A program made the translations under genes and the position numbers. The notes below the pieces were generated by a model, which did not search any database, was not told the origin of the DNA, and saw only the letters and a program-made list of their open reading frames with translations. A DNA stretch of 64,000 nucleotides, taken from assembly GCF_029223525.1 (NCBI RefSeq), contig NZ_JARHTQ010000005.1, positions 62,001 to 126,000 on the forward strand, in the 5' to 3' direction. Of this stretch, positions 24,800 through 32,719 are shown in pieces (position 1 is the first letter of the stretch; each line of letters starts with the position of its first letter). This DNA is from Streptantibioticus ferralitis. GTDB lineage: Bacteria > Actinomycetota > Actinomycetes > Streptomycetales > Streptomycetaceae.

Positions 24800-25657
24800 C
24801 TATAGGGCTCCGGGCAATCGTGGCGCGGTCATGTCCTCGGTCCCGAGAACGGTCAGCAGTCGTAGCTTGTCGGCTGCTTCGCTGCCGGGTGCGGCTGTGA
24901 AGACGATGATGCGCAGGTCCGCGCCGTGCACCGAGAGCACGTCGCAGTCGAGTTCGAGTTCGCCGACTTCGGGATGGTCGACGGTCTTACGCTCGTTCCC
25001 ATGGTGCGCGACGGTGGAGCGTTCCCACAGGCGCGCGAATTCGGGGCTCGATGTGCGCAGTGCGCCGATCATGTCCGCCAGCTCGCGGTCGGCTGGGTAG
25101 CGCGTCGCTACGTCGCGCAGGTCGGCGACGAGGGATTTCTTGTGGTCGTCTGGGAACGGATGTCGCACCCATCCTGTGTCGTCGTGGAAGGACCGCCACA
25201 CGAGGTTCGCCGACCGGCCGCCGCGGCCGCGCATGTCGCCGTGCAGTGCGGTCCACAGATCGTTGTGCTCTAGCAGCGTCCAGGCCGCGTCGAAGACGGC
25301 CATCGGGGTGTCCGCGAGACGGTCGAGCAGGCACTGCACGCTCGGGCCGATGTGCTGCGGCACCAGTCCGCCTCGTTCGGCGGCGTGCCCTGCCAGGCGG
25401 CATGCCAGTTCGTACTCGGTGTCGGACAGGCGCAGCGTCCGCGCGAGCGCGCGCAGGACGGCAGCACTGGGATGCGCGCGGCCCTGCTCGAGACGTTTGA
25501 CGTAGTCCGGTGAGACGCCTGCGAGCCAGGCGACCTCCTCGCGACGCAATCCCGGCGTCCTGCGCGACCCCTGTCTGAAGGGGAGGCCCACATCTGCCGG
25601 TTGGACGCGAGCGCGCCAGGAGCGCAGCAGCATCGCCAGATTCGGTGTGTCGCCCAT
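24800..25657 (-). CDS. XRE-family regulator with MmyB-like ligand domain
   Basis: 285 residues, ATG start. The helix-turn-helix is RRTPGLRREEVAWLAGVSPDYVKRLEQGRAHPSAAVLRAL, the near-invariant start of this group. The C-terminal part is an MmyB-type PAS-like domain (MAVFDAAWTLLEHNDLWTAL, WRSFHDDTGWVRHPF, FARLWERSTVAHH, GELELDCDVLSVHGADLRIIVFTAAPGS), thought to bind a fatty acid or similar ligand. In actinobacteria such genes are nearly always transcribed away from the oxidoreductase they control; here the partner is the SDR at 25766, 108 bp away, which is truncated. Confidence 0.93.
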   Translation of the reverse strand: MGDTPNLAMLLRSWRARVQPADVGLPFRQGSRRTPGLRREEVAWLAGVSPDYVKRLEQGRAHPSAAVLRALARTLRLSDTEYELACRLAGHAAERGGLVPQHIGPSVQCLLDRLADTPMAVFDAAWTLLEHNDLWTALHGDMRGRGGRSANLVWRSFHDDTGWVRHPFPDDHKKSLVADLRDVATRYPADRELADMIGALRTSSPEFARLWERSTVAHHGNERKTVDHPEVGELELDCDVLSVHGADLRIIVFTAAPGSEAADKLRLLTVLGTEDMTAPRLPGAL

Positions 25658-25765
25658 TACCCCATTATCGACCTTCGGTCTCTACGAGGGGGGCCCGGAC
25701 TGGGCCACGTTGCCCGGTCGACCGGGTGTCAGGGTGGATATGCGATCGGCAGGAAGGAGCCGAAG

Positions 25766-26190
25766 GTGAGCGCGGCATCGGTGAGCACACCCGTCGTGCT
25801 GGTCACCGGCGCCAATAGGGGTATCGGGCTGGAGACGGCCCGGCGTCTGGTCGAGGCCGGGTACCGCGTGTATCTCACCGCCCGCTGCAGCGAGCGTGGA
25901 CAGGCCACCGTCGAGGCCGTTGGCGCGCACTTCCTCGAACTGGACGTGGCCTCCGACGAGTCGGTCCGTCACGCCGCCGACTCCATCGAGCCGGCCACCG
26001 GGCACCTCGACGTGCTGGTCAACAACGCCCGCATCACCGGTCCGCTGCGTGACCCACACGACCACACGGCGGACGACATGACCGAGGTACTACTGACGAA
26101 CGTCGTCGGCTACATCCGCCTCATCCATGCCTTCCTGCCGCTGCTCGAGAAAAGCGCCGACCCGCGGCTGTCCGGCCGATCATGTGACGG
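25766..26190 (+). pseudogene. Short-chain dehydrogenase, 3'-truncated
   Basis: GTG start after AGGAAGGAG. The sequence is a good SDR up to residue 140: TGANRGIGLETARRLVEAG (NAD(P)-binding), FLELDVASDESV, LVNNARITG and LTNVVGYIRLIHAFLPLLEKSADPRLS. It stops being SDR just before the catalytic Ser-Tyr-Lys. The frame stays open for another kilobase only because it runs antisense through the gene at 26261. The lost 3' end must have been removed when that gene arrived or by a deletion. It is the partner of the MmyB-type regulator. Confidence 0.85.
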
Positions 26191-26260
26191 AGGCTCCGAA
26201 GCCCCGCCAGCCCAGTCGTCGTACGAACGCCGGGTGGGCTGGAGGGGCGGGCCGGCACTG

Positions 26261-27145
26261 TCAGTCGGTGGTGAAGTAGTGGCCGTCTTCGAGGTCGGCG
26301 ATCAGGCCGAGGTGGACCGGCTCCCAGCCCAGCAACTGCCTGGTGTCCGCGTTGGGCATCGTGATGTCGAGGGTGATGAACGGGAAGGCCCTGAAGTGGT
26401 CCGCGGCCTGCTCGGCCGGGATGCTCACGGCCGGGACGTCGAGACGTCGGCCGATAGCCTCGGCGATCTCGCGCACCGTGATGCCTTCTTCGGTCGCGGC
26501 GTACAGCTGGGAGCCGGCCGGGGCCTTCTCCAGCGCCAGCCGGTAGAGGCGGCCGATGTCCAGGACGTGACCGGCGGGCCAGCGGTTGGCTCCGTCGCCG
26601 ACGTAGCCGGACACGCCCGTGTCGCGGGCAATCTTGATCAGCCTCGGGATGAAGCCGCTCTCGTCCCGTGTGCTGTGCGTGACCGGCGGGATCGCGACGA
26701 GCACGGTCCGCACGCCGCGTTCGCTGAATGCGGCGATCGCACGCGCGACGGCGGAGCGGGGGTTGGCGTCGATGGCCGCGTCGCGCTTCGTGTCGCCGGT
26801 GTGCGTCAAGCCGATGCCGAAGAGGGCCTTGCCCGTGCCGGCCAGAGCGCCGCCGAGCGTCTGCACCACGGCCAGGTCGGTGGCCACCGCGTCGGCGAAC
26901 TTCCCGGCGGCTATGGCGTCATGGTTGAACGCGAGATGGATGACCGCGTCCGCGTCGGCCGCGGCCTCACGCAGGCGGTCCAGGTCGTCGACGTCGCCGC
27001 GGTGCACCTCGGCACCCAGGGCTTGCACGGTGGCGGCCGAGGCGCCGGACCGTGCCAGGCCGACGACCTGGTGTCCGGCCTGGATCAGTTCGGGCACCAC
27101 GGCCGATGCGATGTGGCCGCTGGCGCCGGTGACGAATACGCGCAT
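26261..27145 (-). CDS. Extended/atypical SDR, NAD(P)-dependent epimerase-like oxidoreductase
   Basis: 294 residues starting MRVFVTGASGHIASAVVPELI with the GxxGxxG nucleotide-binding loop. DVDDLDRLREAAADADAVIHLAFNH follows, then a central GKALFGIGLTHTG and the C-terminal YAATEEGITVREIAEAIGRRL, typical of the SDR_a5-like group found near TetR regulators. The classical YxxxK is not evident, as is common in this subgroup. It is divergent from the TetR gene at 27259, and a 60-bp inverted-repeat operator lies between them, so the TetR protein very probably represses it. Confidence 0.9.
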   Translation of the reverse strand: MRVFVTGASGHIASAVVPELIQAGHQVVGLARSGASAATVQALGAEVHRGDVDDLDRLREAAADADAVIHLAFNHDAIAAGKFADAVATDLAVVQTLGGALAGTGKALFGIGLTHTGDTKRDAAIDANPRSAVARAIAAFSERGVRTVLVAIPPVTHSTRDESGFIPRLIKIARDTGVSGYVGDGANRWPAGHVLDIGRLYRLALEKAPAGSQLYAATEEGITVREIAEAIGRRLDVPAVSIPAEQAADHFRAFPFITLDITMPNADTRQLLGWEPVHLGLIADLEDGHYFTTD

Positions 27146-27187
27146 GAGTGGCTCTCCTGGGATGGGGCGCCGCGCTCGGGCGGAGCG

Positions 27188-27247
27188 AAGTGATGTTACT
27201 TGGTACCGTCACCATAGCCGATGTGACGGTACCAAGTAACATCACTT
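27188..27247. promoter_or_regulatory. 60-bp perfect inverted repeat, operator of the SDR/TetR pair
   Basis: Arms of 25 bp (27188-27212 and 27223-27247) are exact complements around a 10-bp spacer. Each arm contains GTTACTTGGTACCGTCAC or its complement, with a KpnI-like GGTACC core. The repeat fills most of the 113-bp divergent promoter region and leaves only 11 bp before the TetR start codon, so it must overlap the TetR promoter and transcription start. Confidence 0.85.
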
Positions 27248-27258
27248 AGGCTGTCCAC

Positions 27259-27831
27259 ATGGCTCGATGGGAACCGAACGCACGGGAACGGCTGGTGCGC
27301 GCCGCACTCGACCTGTTCACCGAACAGGGCTACGACGCCACCACCGTCAGCGAGATCGCCGATCGAGCCGGTCTGACCAAGACCACCTTCTTCCGGCACT
27401 TCCCCGACAAACGGGAAGTGCTCTTCGCCGGCCAGGACACGCACGCTCGGCTCCTCACCGACGCGATCATCGAGGCGCCCAGCCCGGCCACGCCGCTCGA
27501 AGCGGTTCGCGCGGCCCTCGACGCCCTCGCGGCCACCTTCACGGACAACCGCCGTGAGTTCAGCGCCAAGCTCCGCCCGGTCATCGCCGGCCACGGCGAA
27601 CTGCAAGAGCGCTCCGCTTTGAAGCGCGCCAAACTCGCCGAAGCCGTGACGAACGCACTCCACGAGCGCGGCGTGCCGAAACCGGTCGCGGGCCTCGCCG
27701 CCGAACTCGGCATCCGCGCCTTCCACCACGCCTTCGACCAGTGGGCCGATCCGGCCAACCAGCAGACGCTCACCGAACTCACGCGCCGTACATTCGACGA
27801 GCTCCGCGCCGCGATGGCCGCGCTCGACTAG
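27259..27831 (+). CDS. TetR-family regulator of the adjacent SDR
   Basis: 190 residues. Helix-turn-helix: ATTVSEIADRAGLTKTTFFRHFPDKREVLFAGQ. The C-terminal domain (PLEAVRAALDALAATFTDNRREFSAKLRPVIAGHGELQER, FHHAFDQWADPANQQTLTELT) fits the TetR_C_17-like group. The start ATG lies 11 bp beyond the giant inverted repeat, so the message is probably leaderless or nearly so. Autoregulation and repression of the divergent SDR are the natural reading. Confidence 0.92.
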   Translation: MARWEPNARERLVRAALDLFTEQGYDATTVSEIADRAGLTKTTFFRHFPDKREVLFAGQDTHARLLTDAIIEAPSPATPLEAVRAALDALAATFTDNRREFSAKLRPVIAGHGELQERSALKRAKLAEAVTNALHERGVPKPVAGLAAELGIRAFHHAFDQWADPANQQTLTELTRRTFDELRAAMAALD

Positions 27832-27885
27832 GGCGCGTATTCGGTTGTGATCAAGGGGTGGTCTTGGTGAGGTCTTTGATCCAGA

Positions 27886-28029
27886 TCATCGCGCCGCGAA
27901 GGTGGAGGCCGGCGAGGGTAGCTGGCCATAGTCATGGAAGTGCGCGGCGATGTCCTCGCCGTGTGCCATGGGCTCGCAGACCGGCGAATCGTCGGTCCAG
28001 AACACTGGCTCGTGCACAGGTTCGGTCAT
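27886..28029 (-). pseudogene. AraC-family regulator, N-terminal remnant
   Basis: The 47-codon frame MTEPVHEPVFWTDDSPVCEP, then MAHGEDIAAHFHDYGQL, matches the start of AraC regulators with a cupin sensor (the HxHDxGQL metal/ligand box). It then ends at PSPASTFAAR-stop where the cupin should continue. Only the first sensor strands remain. Confidence 0.5.
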
Positions 28030-28085
28030 GGGCGTTTACTCCAGCGCGTTTCACGAGCGTCGCCAGCGGAGCGGGTCCATGCCGG

Positions 28086-28427
28086 TCAAGCCAAGGTGGC
28101 TGGCCTCGGCAGTAGGCCCCGAGGACTCCGCAGGTCGCTCACCGACAGCGTTGGCGGGTTATTGGGCTGCGAGATCCGGAGAGCGGTGAAGCGACGAAGC
28201 TTGGTCTCGGGATCGTCGCCGGAGTCCGCGATCTCCTGGAACGGGACGGCGGACTGCTCGGCCCGGTCCCCGAAGACGAACCTCACGAGGTCGTCCTTGG
28301 CGTCGAAGTAGTGGTAGATCGCGGCCTTGGAGATGCCGACCTCTGCTGCCACGTCCTTGAGGGCGACCGCGGATATCCCTCGCTGCATGAAGAGTCGATC
28401 CGCTGCGTCGCGGATCTCTCGTCTCAT
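28086..28427 (-). pseudogene. TetR-family regulator, C-terminally truncated
   Basis: 113 residues from ATG (a TTG lies one codon earlier). The DNA-binding domain is complete: EIRDAADRLFMQRGISAVAL and KDVAAEVGISKAAIYHYFDAKDDLVRFVFG. The ligand domain is cut after about 30 residues and replaced by SQPNNPPTLSVSDLRSPRG and a stop. A free DNA-binding domain without a dimer interface is unlikely to work. The truncation borders the AraC remnant, so one deletion may have damaged both. Confidence 0.7.
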
Positions 28428-28496
28428 CAACTCTTGCCGGGTCGCCGCAGGCGGGAGGTTACCAGCCGTTCATCAGTGGGGGCTCGCTCACGCGCG

Positions 28497-28518
28497 CCCC
28501 CCCCCCCCCCCCCCCCCC
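28497..28518. repeat. Homopolymer run of 22 C residues
   Basis: An uninterrupted poly-C tract lies between the truncated TetR gene and the 3' end of the oxidoreductase gene at 28528 (9 bp beyond its stop). No other run near this length occurs in the window. Confidence 0.95.
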
Positions 28519-28527
28519 ACGACGGGA

Positions 28528-29457
28528 TCAGACGGTGAGGACGAGCTTGCCCTGGAGGTGACCGCCGTCGAGCAGCCGGTGCGCGTCGGCGACGCGCTCG
28601 AACGGGAACGTCTCCTGCACATGGACCCGGAGCCTGCCCTGTTCGACGAGTTCGACGAGACCTCGCAGGGCGACCGGATCGGGGTCGACCGCGATGCCGC
28701 TGAAGCGCTTGCCGGCCGCCTCGTACTTGGCGGCGAGCTCCGAATCCTCCTCGGCGACCGCCGTCACCAGGTGACCGCCTGGGCGGAGCACTTCGAGCGA
28801 CCGCTCGACGGTGTCGCCGCCGATCGTGTCGAGCACGACGTCGATGTCGCGGACCGCCTCGGTGAAGTCGACCGCCGTGTAGTCGATCACCTCGTCGGCG
28901 CCGAACCCCTCGACGAACTTCCGCTTGCTCCCGCTGGCGGTCGCGATCACGTGCGCGCCGAGCGCTTTCGCGATCTGGATCGCGACGTGGCCGACCCCGC
29001 CACCACCGCCGTGGACCAGGACGCGGTCGCCCTCGGTCACGCCGCCGAGGTCGACGAGGCCCTGCCACGCCGTCAGCCCGACGATCGGCAGCGCCGACGC
29101 CTCGACGTGCGAGAGCGATGCCGGCTTGCGTGCCAGGTGCAACGCCGGCGCCGACACGACCTCGGCGTACGCGCTCGCCGCCCGCGGGAACAGCGGCATC
29201 CCGAACACCTCGTCGCCGGGCCTGAACCGCCACGTCCGCGGCGCCTCCTCGACCACGCCGCTGATGTCCCAGCCGAGGATGAACGGCGGCTGGCCGATCA
29301 GCGGGAACTCGCCGGCGCGCAGGCGCGCCTCCAGCGGGTTCAGCCCGATCGCCTTGACGCGGACGAGAACCTCGGTCGGGAGGGGCCGGGGCTCGGGCGC
29401 GTCCACGATGGTGAGCACCTCGGGACCGCCGAGCGTCTGCTGGGTGATGACTCGCAT
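28528..29457 (-). CDS. NADP-dependent medium-chain oxidoreductase, quinone-reductase type
   Basis: 309 residues without zinc ligands: the GroES-like domain reads VLTIVDAPEPRPLPTEVLVRV, LNPLEARLRAGEF and ILGWDISGVVEE, and the cofactor domain VLVHGGGGGVGHVAIQIAKALG with the AxxGxxG-type loop. VIDYTAVDFTEAVRDIDVVLDTIGG and KYEAAGKRFSGIAV follow, as in Streptomyces NADP-dependent oxidoreductases of the zeta-crystallin/quinone reductase group. It likely reduces quinones or enals with NADPH. It is divergent from an HxlR-type regulator, the standard redox-sensing partner of such genes. Confidence 0.92.
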   Translation of the reverse strand: MRVITQQTLGGPEVLTIVDAPEPRPLPTEVLVRVKAIGLNPLEARLRAGEFPLIGQPPFILGWDISGVVEEAPRTWRFRPGDEVFGMPLFPRAASAYAEVVSAPALHLARKPASLSHVEASALPIVGLTAWQGLVDLGGVTEGDRVLVHGGGGGVGHVAIQIAKALGAHVIATASGSKRKFVEGFGADEVIDYTAVDFTEAVRDIDVVLDTIGGDTVERSLEVLRPGGHLVTAVAEEDSELAAKYEAAGKRFSGIAVDPDPVALRGLVELVEQGRLRVHVQETFPFERVADAHRLLDGGHLQGKLVLTV

Positions 29458-29496
29458 GACTCTCCTGGCTTTGGAGGGGGGAGAGAACCCAGGCTA

Positions 29497-29513
29497 GGTT
29501 TCCGATAGGAACC
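29497..29513. promoter_or_regulatory. Imperfect palindrome in the HxlR/oxidoreductase promoter
   Basis: GGTTTCCGATAGGAACC, a 17-bp palindrome with GGTT/AACC outer arms, lies midway between the divergent start codons (75 bp apart). HxlR-type dimers bind elements of this size. Confidence 0.5.
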
Positions 29514-29532
29514 AGCAGGTACCTTTGGCGCC

Positions 29533-29913
29533 ATGAGCGGTTTCGGTCCCGGCGATCCCTTTCTCGCCGACTGTCCGGCGCGTCTGGCGGTCGAGCTTAT
29601 CGCCGACAAGTGGACGGTGGTCGTGCTCTACGGCCTCAGCAGGGGCCCGGTGCGCCATGGCGAGCTGATCGAGGTGATCGGCGGCATCTCCCGCAAGATG
29701 CTCACCCAGACGCTCCGACGGCTCGAGGCGCACGGACTCATCCGCCGCCACGCCTACGCCGAGGTGCCGCCCCGCGTCGAGTACGAGCTCACCCCGCTCG
29801 GGGCGACGCTGATCGATCCGATCCACATGCTGACCGAGTGGGCGAGGGCGAACGGCGACGCAGTGCTCGATGCGCTCGACGCCGATCCCGAGCCGGTCGC
29901 CCATAGCGACTGA
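29533..29913 (+). CDS. HxlR-family winged-helix regulator
   Basis: 126 residues with the HxlR signature: CPARLAVELIADKWTVVVLYGLSRGPVRHGELIEVIGGISRKMLTQTLRRLEAHGLIRR and VPPRVEYELTPLGATLI. An N-terminal Cys precedes the first helix at the position that senses electrophiles or oxidants in several family members. Target is likely the divergent NADP-dependent oxidoreductase. Full length for the family. Confidence 0.93.
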   Translation: MSGFGPGDPFLADCPARLAVELIADKWTVVVLYGLSRGPVRHGELIEVIGGISRKMLTQTLRRLEAHGLIRRHAYAEVPPRVEYELTPLGATLIDPIHMLTEWARANGDAVLDALDADPEPVAHSD

Positions 29914-30216
29914 GGCCCCCGCTGGGGCACTGAGTACCCTCTCGGCCGCTACTCGGTATCGGCCCCGCCGCGCTCGGTCTGCAGGCTCTCGATGCGTTGG
30001 ACGACGGCATGGCTGGCGGCCGAAATCCTCATTCTGGCGTAGGTGTTGGCACCCGAATTGGCGGATCGGGTGCCGACTGCGGGGAGTTCACCACGACGGC
30101 AGCCATCACTGCGCCCGTCACCGAGGTCACCGGCCGCCCCGTGGTCCACCGTCATCCGACGCGCGACGCCCTGCGACCGCCTGGGGCATTGACGCCGGAC
30201 GCAGGGGGTTCGCGCC
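29914..30216. other. Intergenic region between HxlR and TetR genes
   Basis: 300 bp between convergent genes. A short minus-strand frame (29949-30155) ends in a helical, coding-looking tail (ARMRISAASHAVVQRIESLQ) but I cannot assign it; it may be a gene end. Confidence 0.3.
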
Positions 30217-30801
30217 TTAACTGTGGCCCCGCACCGCCGCGAGGCACTGATCGTAGAGGTCTGCCAGGTCGAGGAATCCGTCGTGGTCCGCCCAGAGCTC
30301 GGTTGCCGCGTCGACGCAGGCGAAGACCGTCGCGACGATTGCCTTGGCGCGCGGGTCGGGGGTCGACTCCGGGCCGCTGCCCAACCGCGCCTGGACGATC
30401 GGGACGAGTTCGGCCTGCCAGCACAGGCGCTTTTCGATGTAGCGGGCGTGCAGCGAAGGGGTGTTGAAGATCAGGCGGGACAGCTCCAGCACCCGCTCCG
30501 GGGTGTGGTTGGCGGTCAGGATGACCTCGAATCCGGCGCGCAGGGCATCCCAGACGGACACCTCGGCCGGCTGCTGCTGCACGGTCCGCTTCAGCAGCTC
30601 GCCCAGCGCCGCCTGGTCCCCGCAGACCAGGTCCTCCTTGGTGCCGAAGTAGCGGAACAGAGAGCGCTGCGAGATCCCCGCCTCCCGCGCGATCTGCGCG
30701 ATTGTCGTGTGCTCATAGCCCTGCTCGGCGAACAGGCGAACCGCCGTATCCACGATCTCCTGGACGGCGACCTGCCGCGAACGGTCCCACAAGGTCGTCA
30801 T
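30217..30801 (-). CDS. TetR-family transcriptional regulator
   Basis: 194 residues; helix-turn-helix HTTIAQIAREAGISQRSLFRYFGTKEDLVCG, then a C-terminal domain with WDALRAGFEVILTANHTPERVLELSRLIFNTPSLHARYIEKRLCWQAELVP, typical of the MftR/TetR_C_11-like group. It is divergent from the SDR at 30883; the inverted repeat at 30835 lies between and is the likely operator for both. Confidence 0.93.
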   Translation of the reverse strand: MTTLWDRSRQVAVQEIVDTAVRLFAEQGYEHTTIAQIAREAGISQRSLFRYFGTKEDLVCGDQAALGELLKRTVQQQPAEVSVWDALRAGFEVILTANHTPERVLELSRLIFNTPSLHARYIEKRLCWQAELVPIVQARLGSGPESTPDPRAKAIVATVFACVDAATELWADHDGFLDLADLYDQCLAAVRGHS

Positions 30802-30834
30802 GTGAGTCAGGCTACCCTCTGGACAGTCGCTGCG

Positions 30835-30850
30835 CAGTTGGCATTAACTG
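30835..30850. promoter_or_regulatory. Probable operator CAGTT-N6-AACTG
   Basis: A perfect 5+5 inverted repeat with a 6-bp spacer in the 81-bp divergent promoter. Related half-sites (GACAGTC, CAGTGACTG) flank it on both sides. Confidence 0.55.
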
Positions 30851-30882
30851 TCAGAAAAGCAGTGACTGCAAGAGAGGAAGTC

Positions 30883-31686
30883 ATGACAGCTGTCGACTAC
30901 CACGGACAGACCACGCTGATCACCGGCGCCAGTGCGGGTATCGGCGCCGAGTTCGCCCGTCAACTCGCCGCACGAGGCTCCGACCTGGTGCTGGTCGCCC
31001 GACGCAAGGACCGCCTGGACGAACTGGCCGAGGAACTACGCGCACAGCACCGGGTCCAGGTACAGGTGCTGGCCATGGACCTGGCCACGGACGACTCCGG
31101 ACAGGCGCTGGCCGAGCAGGTGGAGCGACTCGGCCTGCACGTCACCAGCGTGATCAACAACGCCGGGTTCGCCACGTTCGGCCCCTACCACCTCGCGGAT
31201 CCGGTACGGCTGCGCCAGGAGATCGCCGTCGATGTGGCTGCGGTGGCCGACATCAGCCGTGCCTTCATCGAGCAGCTTCGAGAGGCGGGGCGTGGGGTGC
31301 TGGTCAACGTGGCGAGCATGGCCGCCTACCAGCCCAATCCGCGCATGGCGCTGTATGGAGCGGCCAAGGCTTTCGTGCTGAGCCTCACCGAGGCGCTGTG
31401 GGAGGAGTCGCGCGGCACCGGTCTGCGGGTGCTGGCCTTGTCCCCCGGCGCCACCCGAACCGAGTTCTTCGACGTCGTGGGCACCACGCGGGCCGCCGGA
31501 GGGACCAGGCTCGCATCGCCCGGCGACGTCGTCCGCACCGCTTTGGCCGCCCTGGACCGCAGGAATCCGCCGCCCAGCGTCATCGCCGGGCGCATGAACC
31601 GGGTGATGACCTTCCTCGCCCGCCGCCTGGCCACCAGGCGTCAGGTCATCCGGGCCATCGGCCGGCTCACGGCCGAGGGGGCATGA
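30883..31686 (+). CDS. Short-chain dehydrogenase/reductase, classical
   Basis: 267 residues, ATG after GAGAGGAAG. GASAGIGAEFARQLA nucleotide loop, VLAMDLATDDSG, INNAGFATFG, NVASMAAYQPNPRMALYGAAKAF with the catalytic Ser and YxxxK, and LSPGATRTEF. The family includes DltE/YqjQ-like NADP-dependent reductases. C-terminal RRLATRRQVIRAIGRL is basic. It is paired with the divergent TetR regulator at 30217, and a stop codon at 31684 is followed 25 bp later by the convergent response-regulator remnant. Confidence 0.93.
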   Translation: MTAVDYHGQTTLITGASAGIGAEFARQLAARGSDLVLVARRKDRLDELAEELRAQHRVQVQVLAMDLATDDSGQALAEQVERLGLHVTSVINNAGFATFGPYHLADPVRLRQEIAVDVAAVADISRAFIEQLREAGRGVLVNVASMAAYQPNPRMALYGAAKAFVLSLTEALWEESRGTGLRVLALSPGATRTEFFDVVGTTRAAGGTRLASPGDVVRTALAALDRRNPPPSVIAGRMNRVMTFLARRLATRRQVIRAIGRLTAEGA

Positions 31687-31710
31687 CGGCTGGCCGGCGG
31701 CCGTGCCGCG

Positions 31711-32178
31711 TCAGACCGGGCCGGGCACCAGCCCGGCCCGGTAGGCGAGGACGATCGCCTGGACGCGGTCGCGCAGGCCGAGTTTGGTCAGGATGCGCGA
31801 GACGTACGTCTTGACCGTCTCGGGCGCGATGAACAGGGCTGTGGCGATCTCCGCGTTCGACAGACCCTCGGCGATCAGTTGGTGCACCTCCAGTTCGCGG
31901 CGCGTCAGGGCCCGGGTGATCTCTTCCCTGGCCGGCCGGGAGGCGTCCGCCGGGCGCAGTCGTTCGGCGAAGTGGCCGATGAGCGGGCGGGTGACGGCGG
32001 GTGCCAGGAGTGATTCGCCGCGGGCCACCGTGCGGATGGCCGCCACCAGTTCCGCCGGAGGTGAGTCCTTGAGGAGGAAGCCGGAGGCTCCGGCTTTCAG
32101 TGCGTCATAGACGTAGGCGTCGACGTTGAATGTGGTGACGACCAGCACCTTCGGTGGTGTCTCGGCGTCAGGGCCAGC
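31711..32178 (-). pseudogene. NarL-type response regulator, 5'-truncated and fused in frame to a protease remnant
   Basis: From AGPDAETPPKVLVVTTFNVD onward this is the second half of a NarL/FixJ receiver domain (YDALKAGASGFLLKDSPPAELVAAIRTVARGESLLAP) and a complete LuxR-type helix-turn-helix (LTRRELEVHQLIAEGLSNAEIATALFIAPETVKTYVSRILTKLGL). The phospho-acceptor Asp, acidic pocket and start codon are missing. The text upstream in the same frame belongs to a CPBP protease. A sensor kinase gene, normally adjacent, is absent. Deletion between two genes is the simplest explanation. Confidence 0.85.
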
Positions 32179-32719
32179 CAGGTGCGCGACACCGAAGAAG
32201 AGCGCGGTGACCGCGACGGCGGCGCGGCTGCCCCACCGCTGCTCCAGGGCCTGCAGGGCGAGCCCGCGGAGCATCAGTTCCTCCGTGACCGCCGCACCCG
32301 CCGCCGTCACCACCCCGGACGCCACCACGGACACGACGCCATGCCCGGCCCAGGAGAACGAGCACCCCCGAACACGGTGATCACGAGGGCCGAGAGGAGC
32401 ACGAACCCCAGGCCGATCCCGCCGCCCAGCGACACCTCGCGCGCCGCCCCGCGCTTGGCGATCTCCGGTACGGGCCGCCGCGCGACATGGCGCATCACCG
32501 CCTAGTACACGGCCACCGCGGCGGCCGCACCCACCAGCGGTAGCGGGCCGGGTCCGTTCGCGGTCGGGCCCGACACCAGGCCGATGCCGACGATGCCAGC
32601 AACATCCAGCCCACCGGATGGCGGGCGATCCGAGTGAGGCGACCGAGGCCAGGCCCGGAGCCGCCCGGACGCCGGTCGCGGCCTGCATCGTGGTGTGTCG
32701 TGGACGTCGTGCGCATCAT
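32165..32719 (-). pseudogene. CPBP-family intramembrane metalloprotease, decayed
   Basis: An ATG at 32719 with AAGGGGAG upstream begins MRTTSTTHHDAGRD and RIARHPVGWMLLA. A frameshift leads to IVGIGLVSGPTANGPGPLPL, an in-frame TAG stop at 32502-32504 follows, then MRHVARRPVPEIAKRG and LGFVLLSALVITVFGG. A second frameshift leads to VSVVASGVVTAAGAAVTEEL, MLRGLALQALE with the EExxxR catalytic motif and FFGVAHL with the catalytic His. Beyond that the sequence is the response regulator remnant. Three lesions and a lost 3' end. Confidence 0.8.

Noticed and set aside
26187-27193. The continuation of the first SDR frame as a 300-residue C-terminal extension
   Set aside because: It lies exactly antisense to the intact SDR at 26261-27145 and has no protein family resemblance; it is open because of GC bias.
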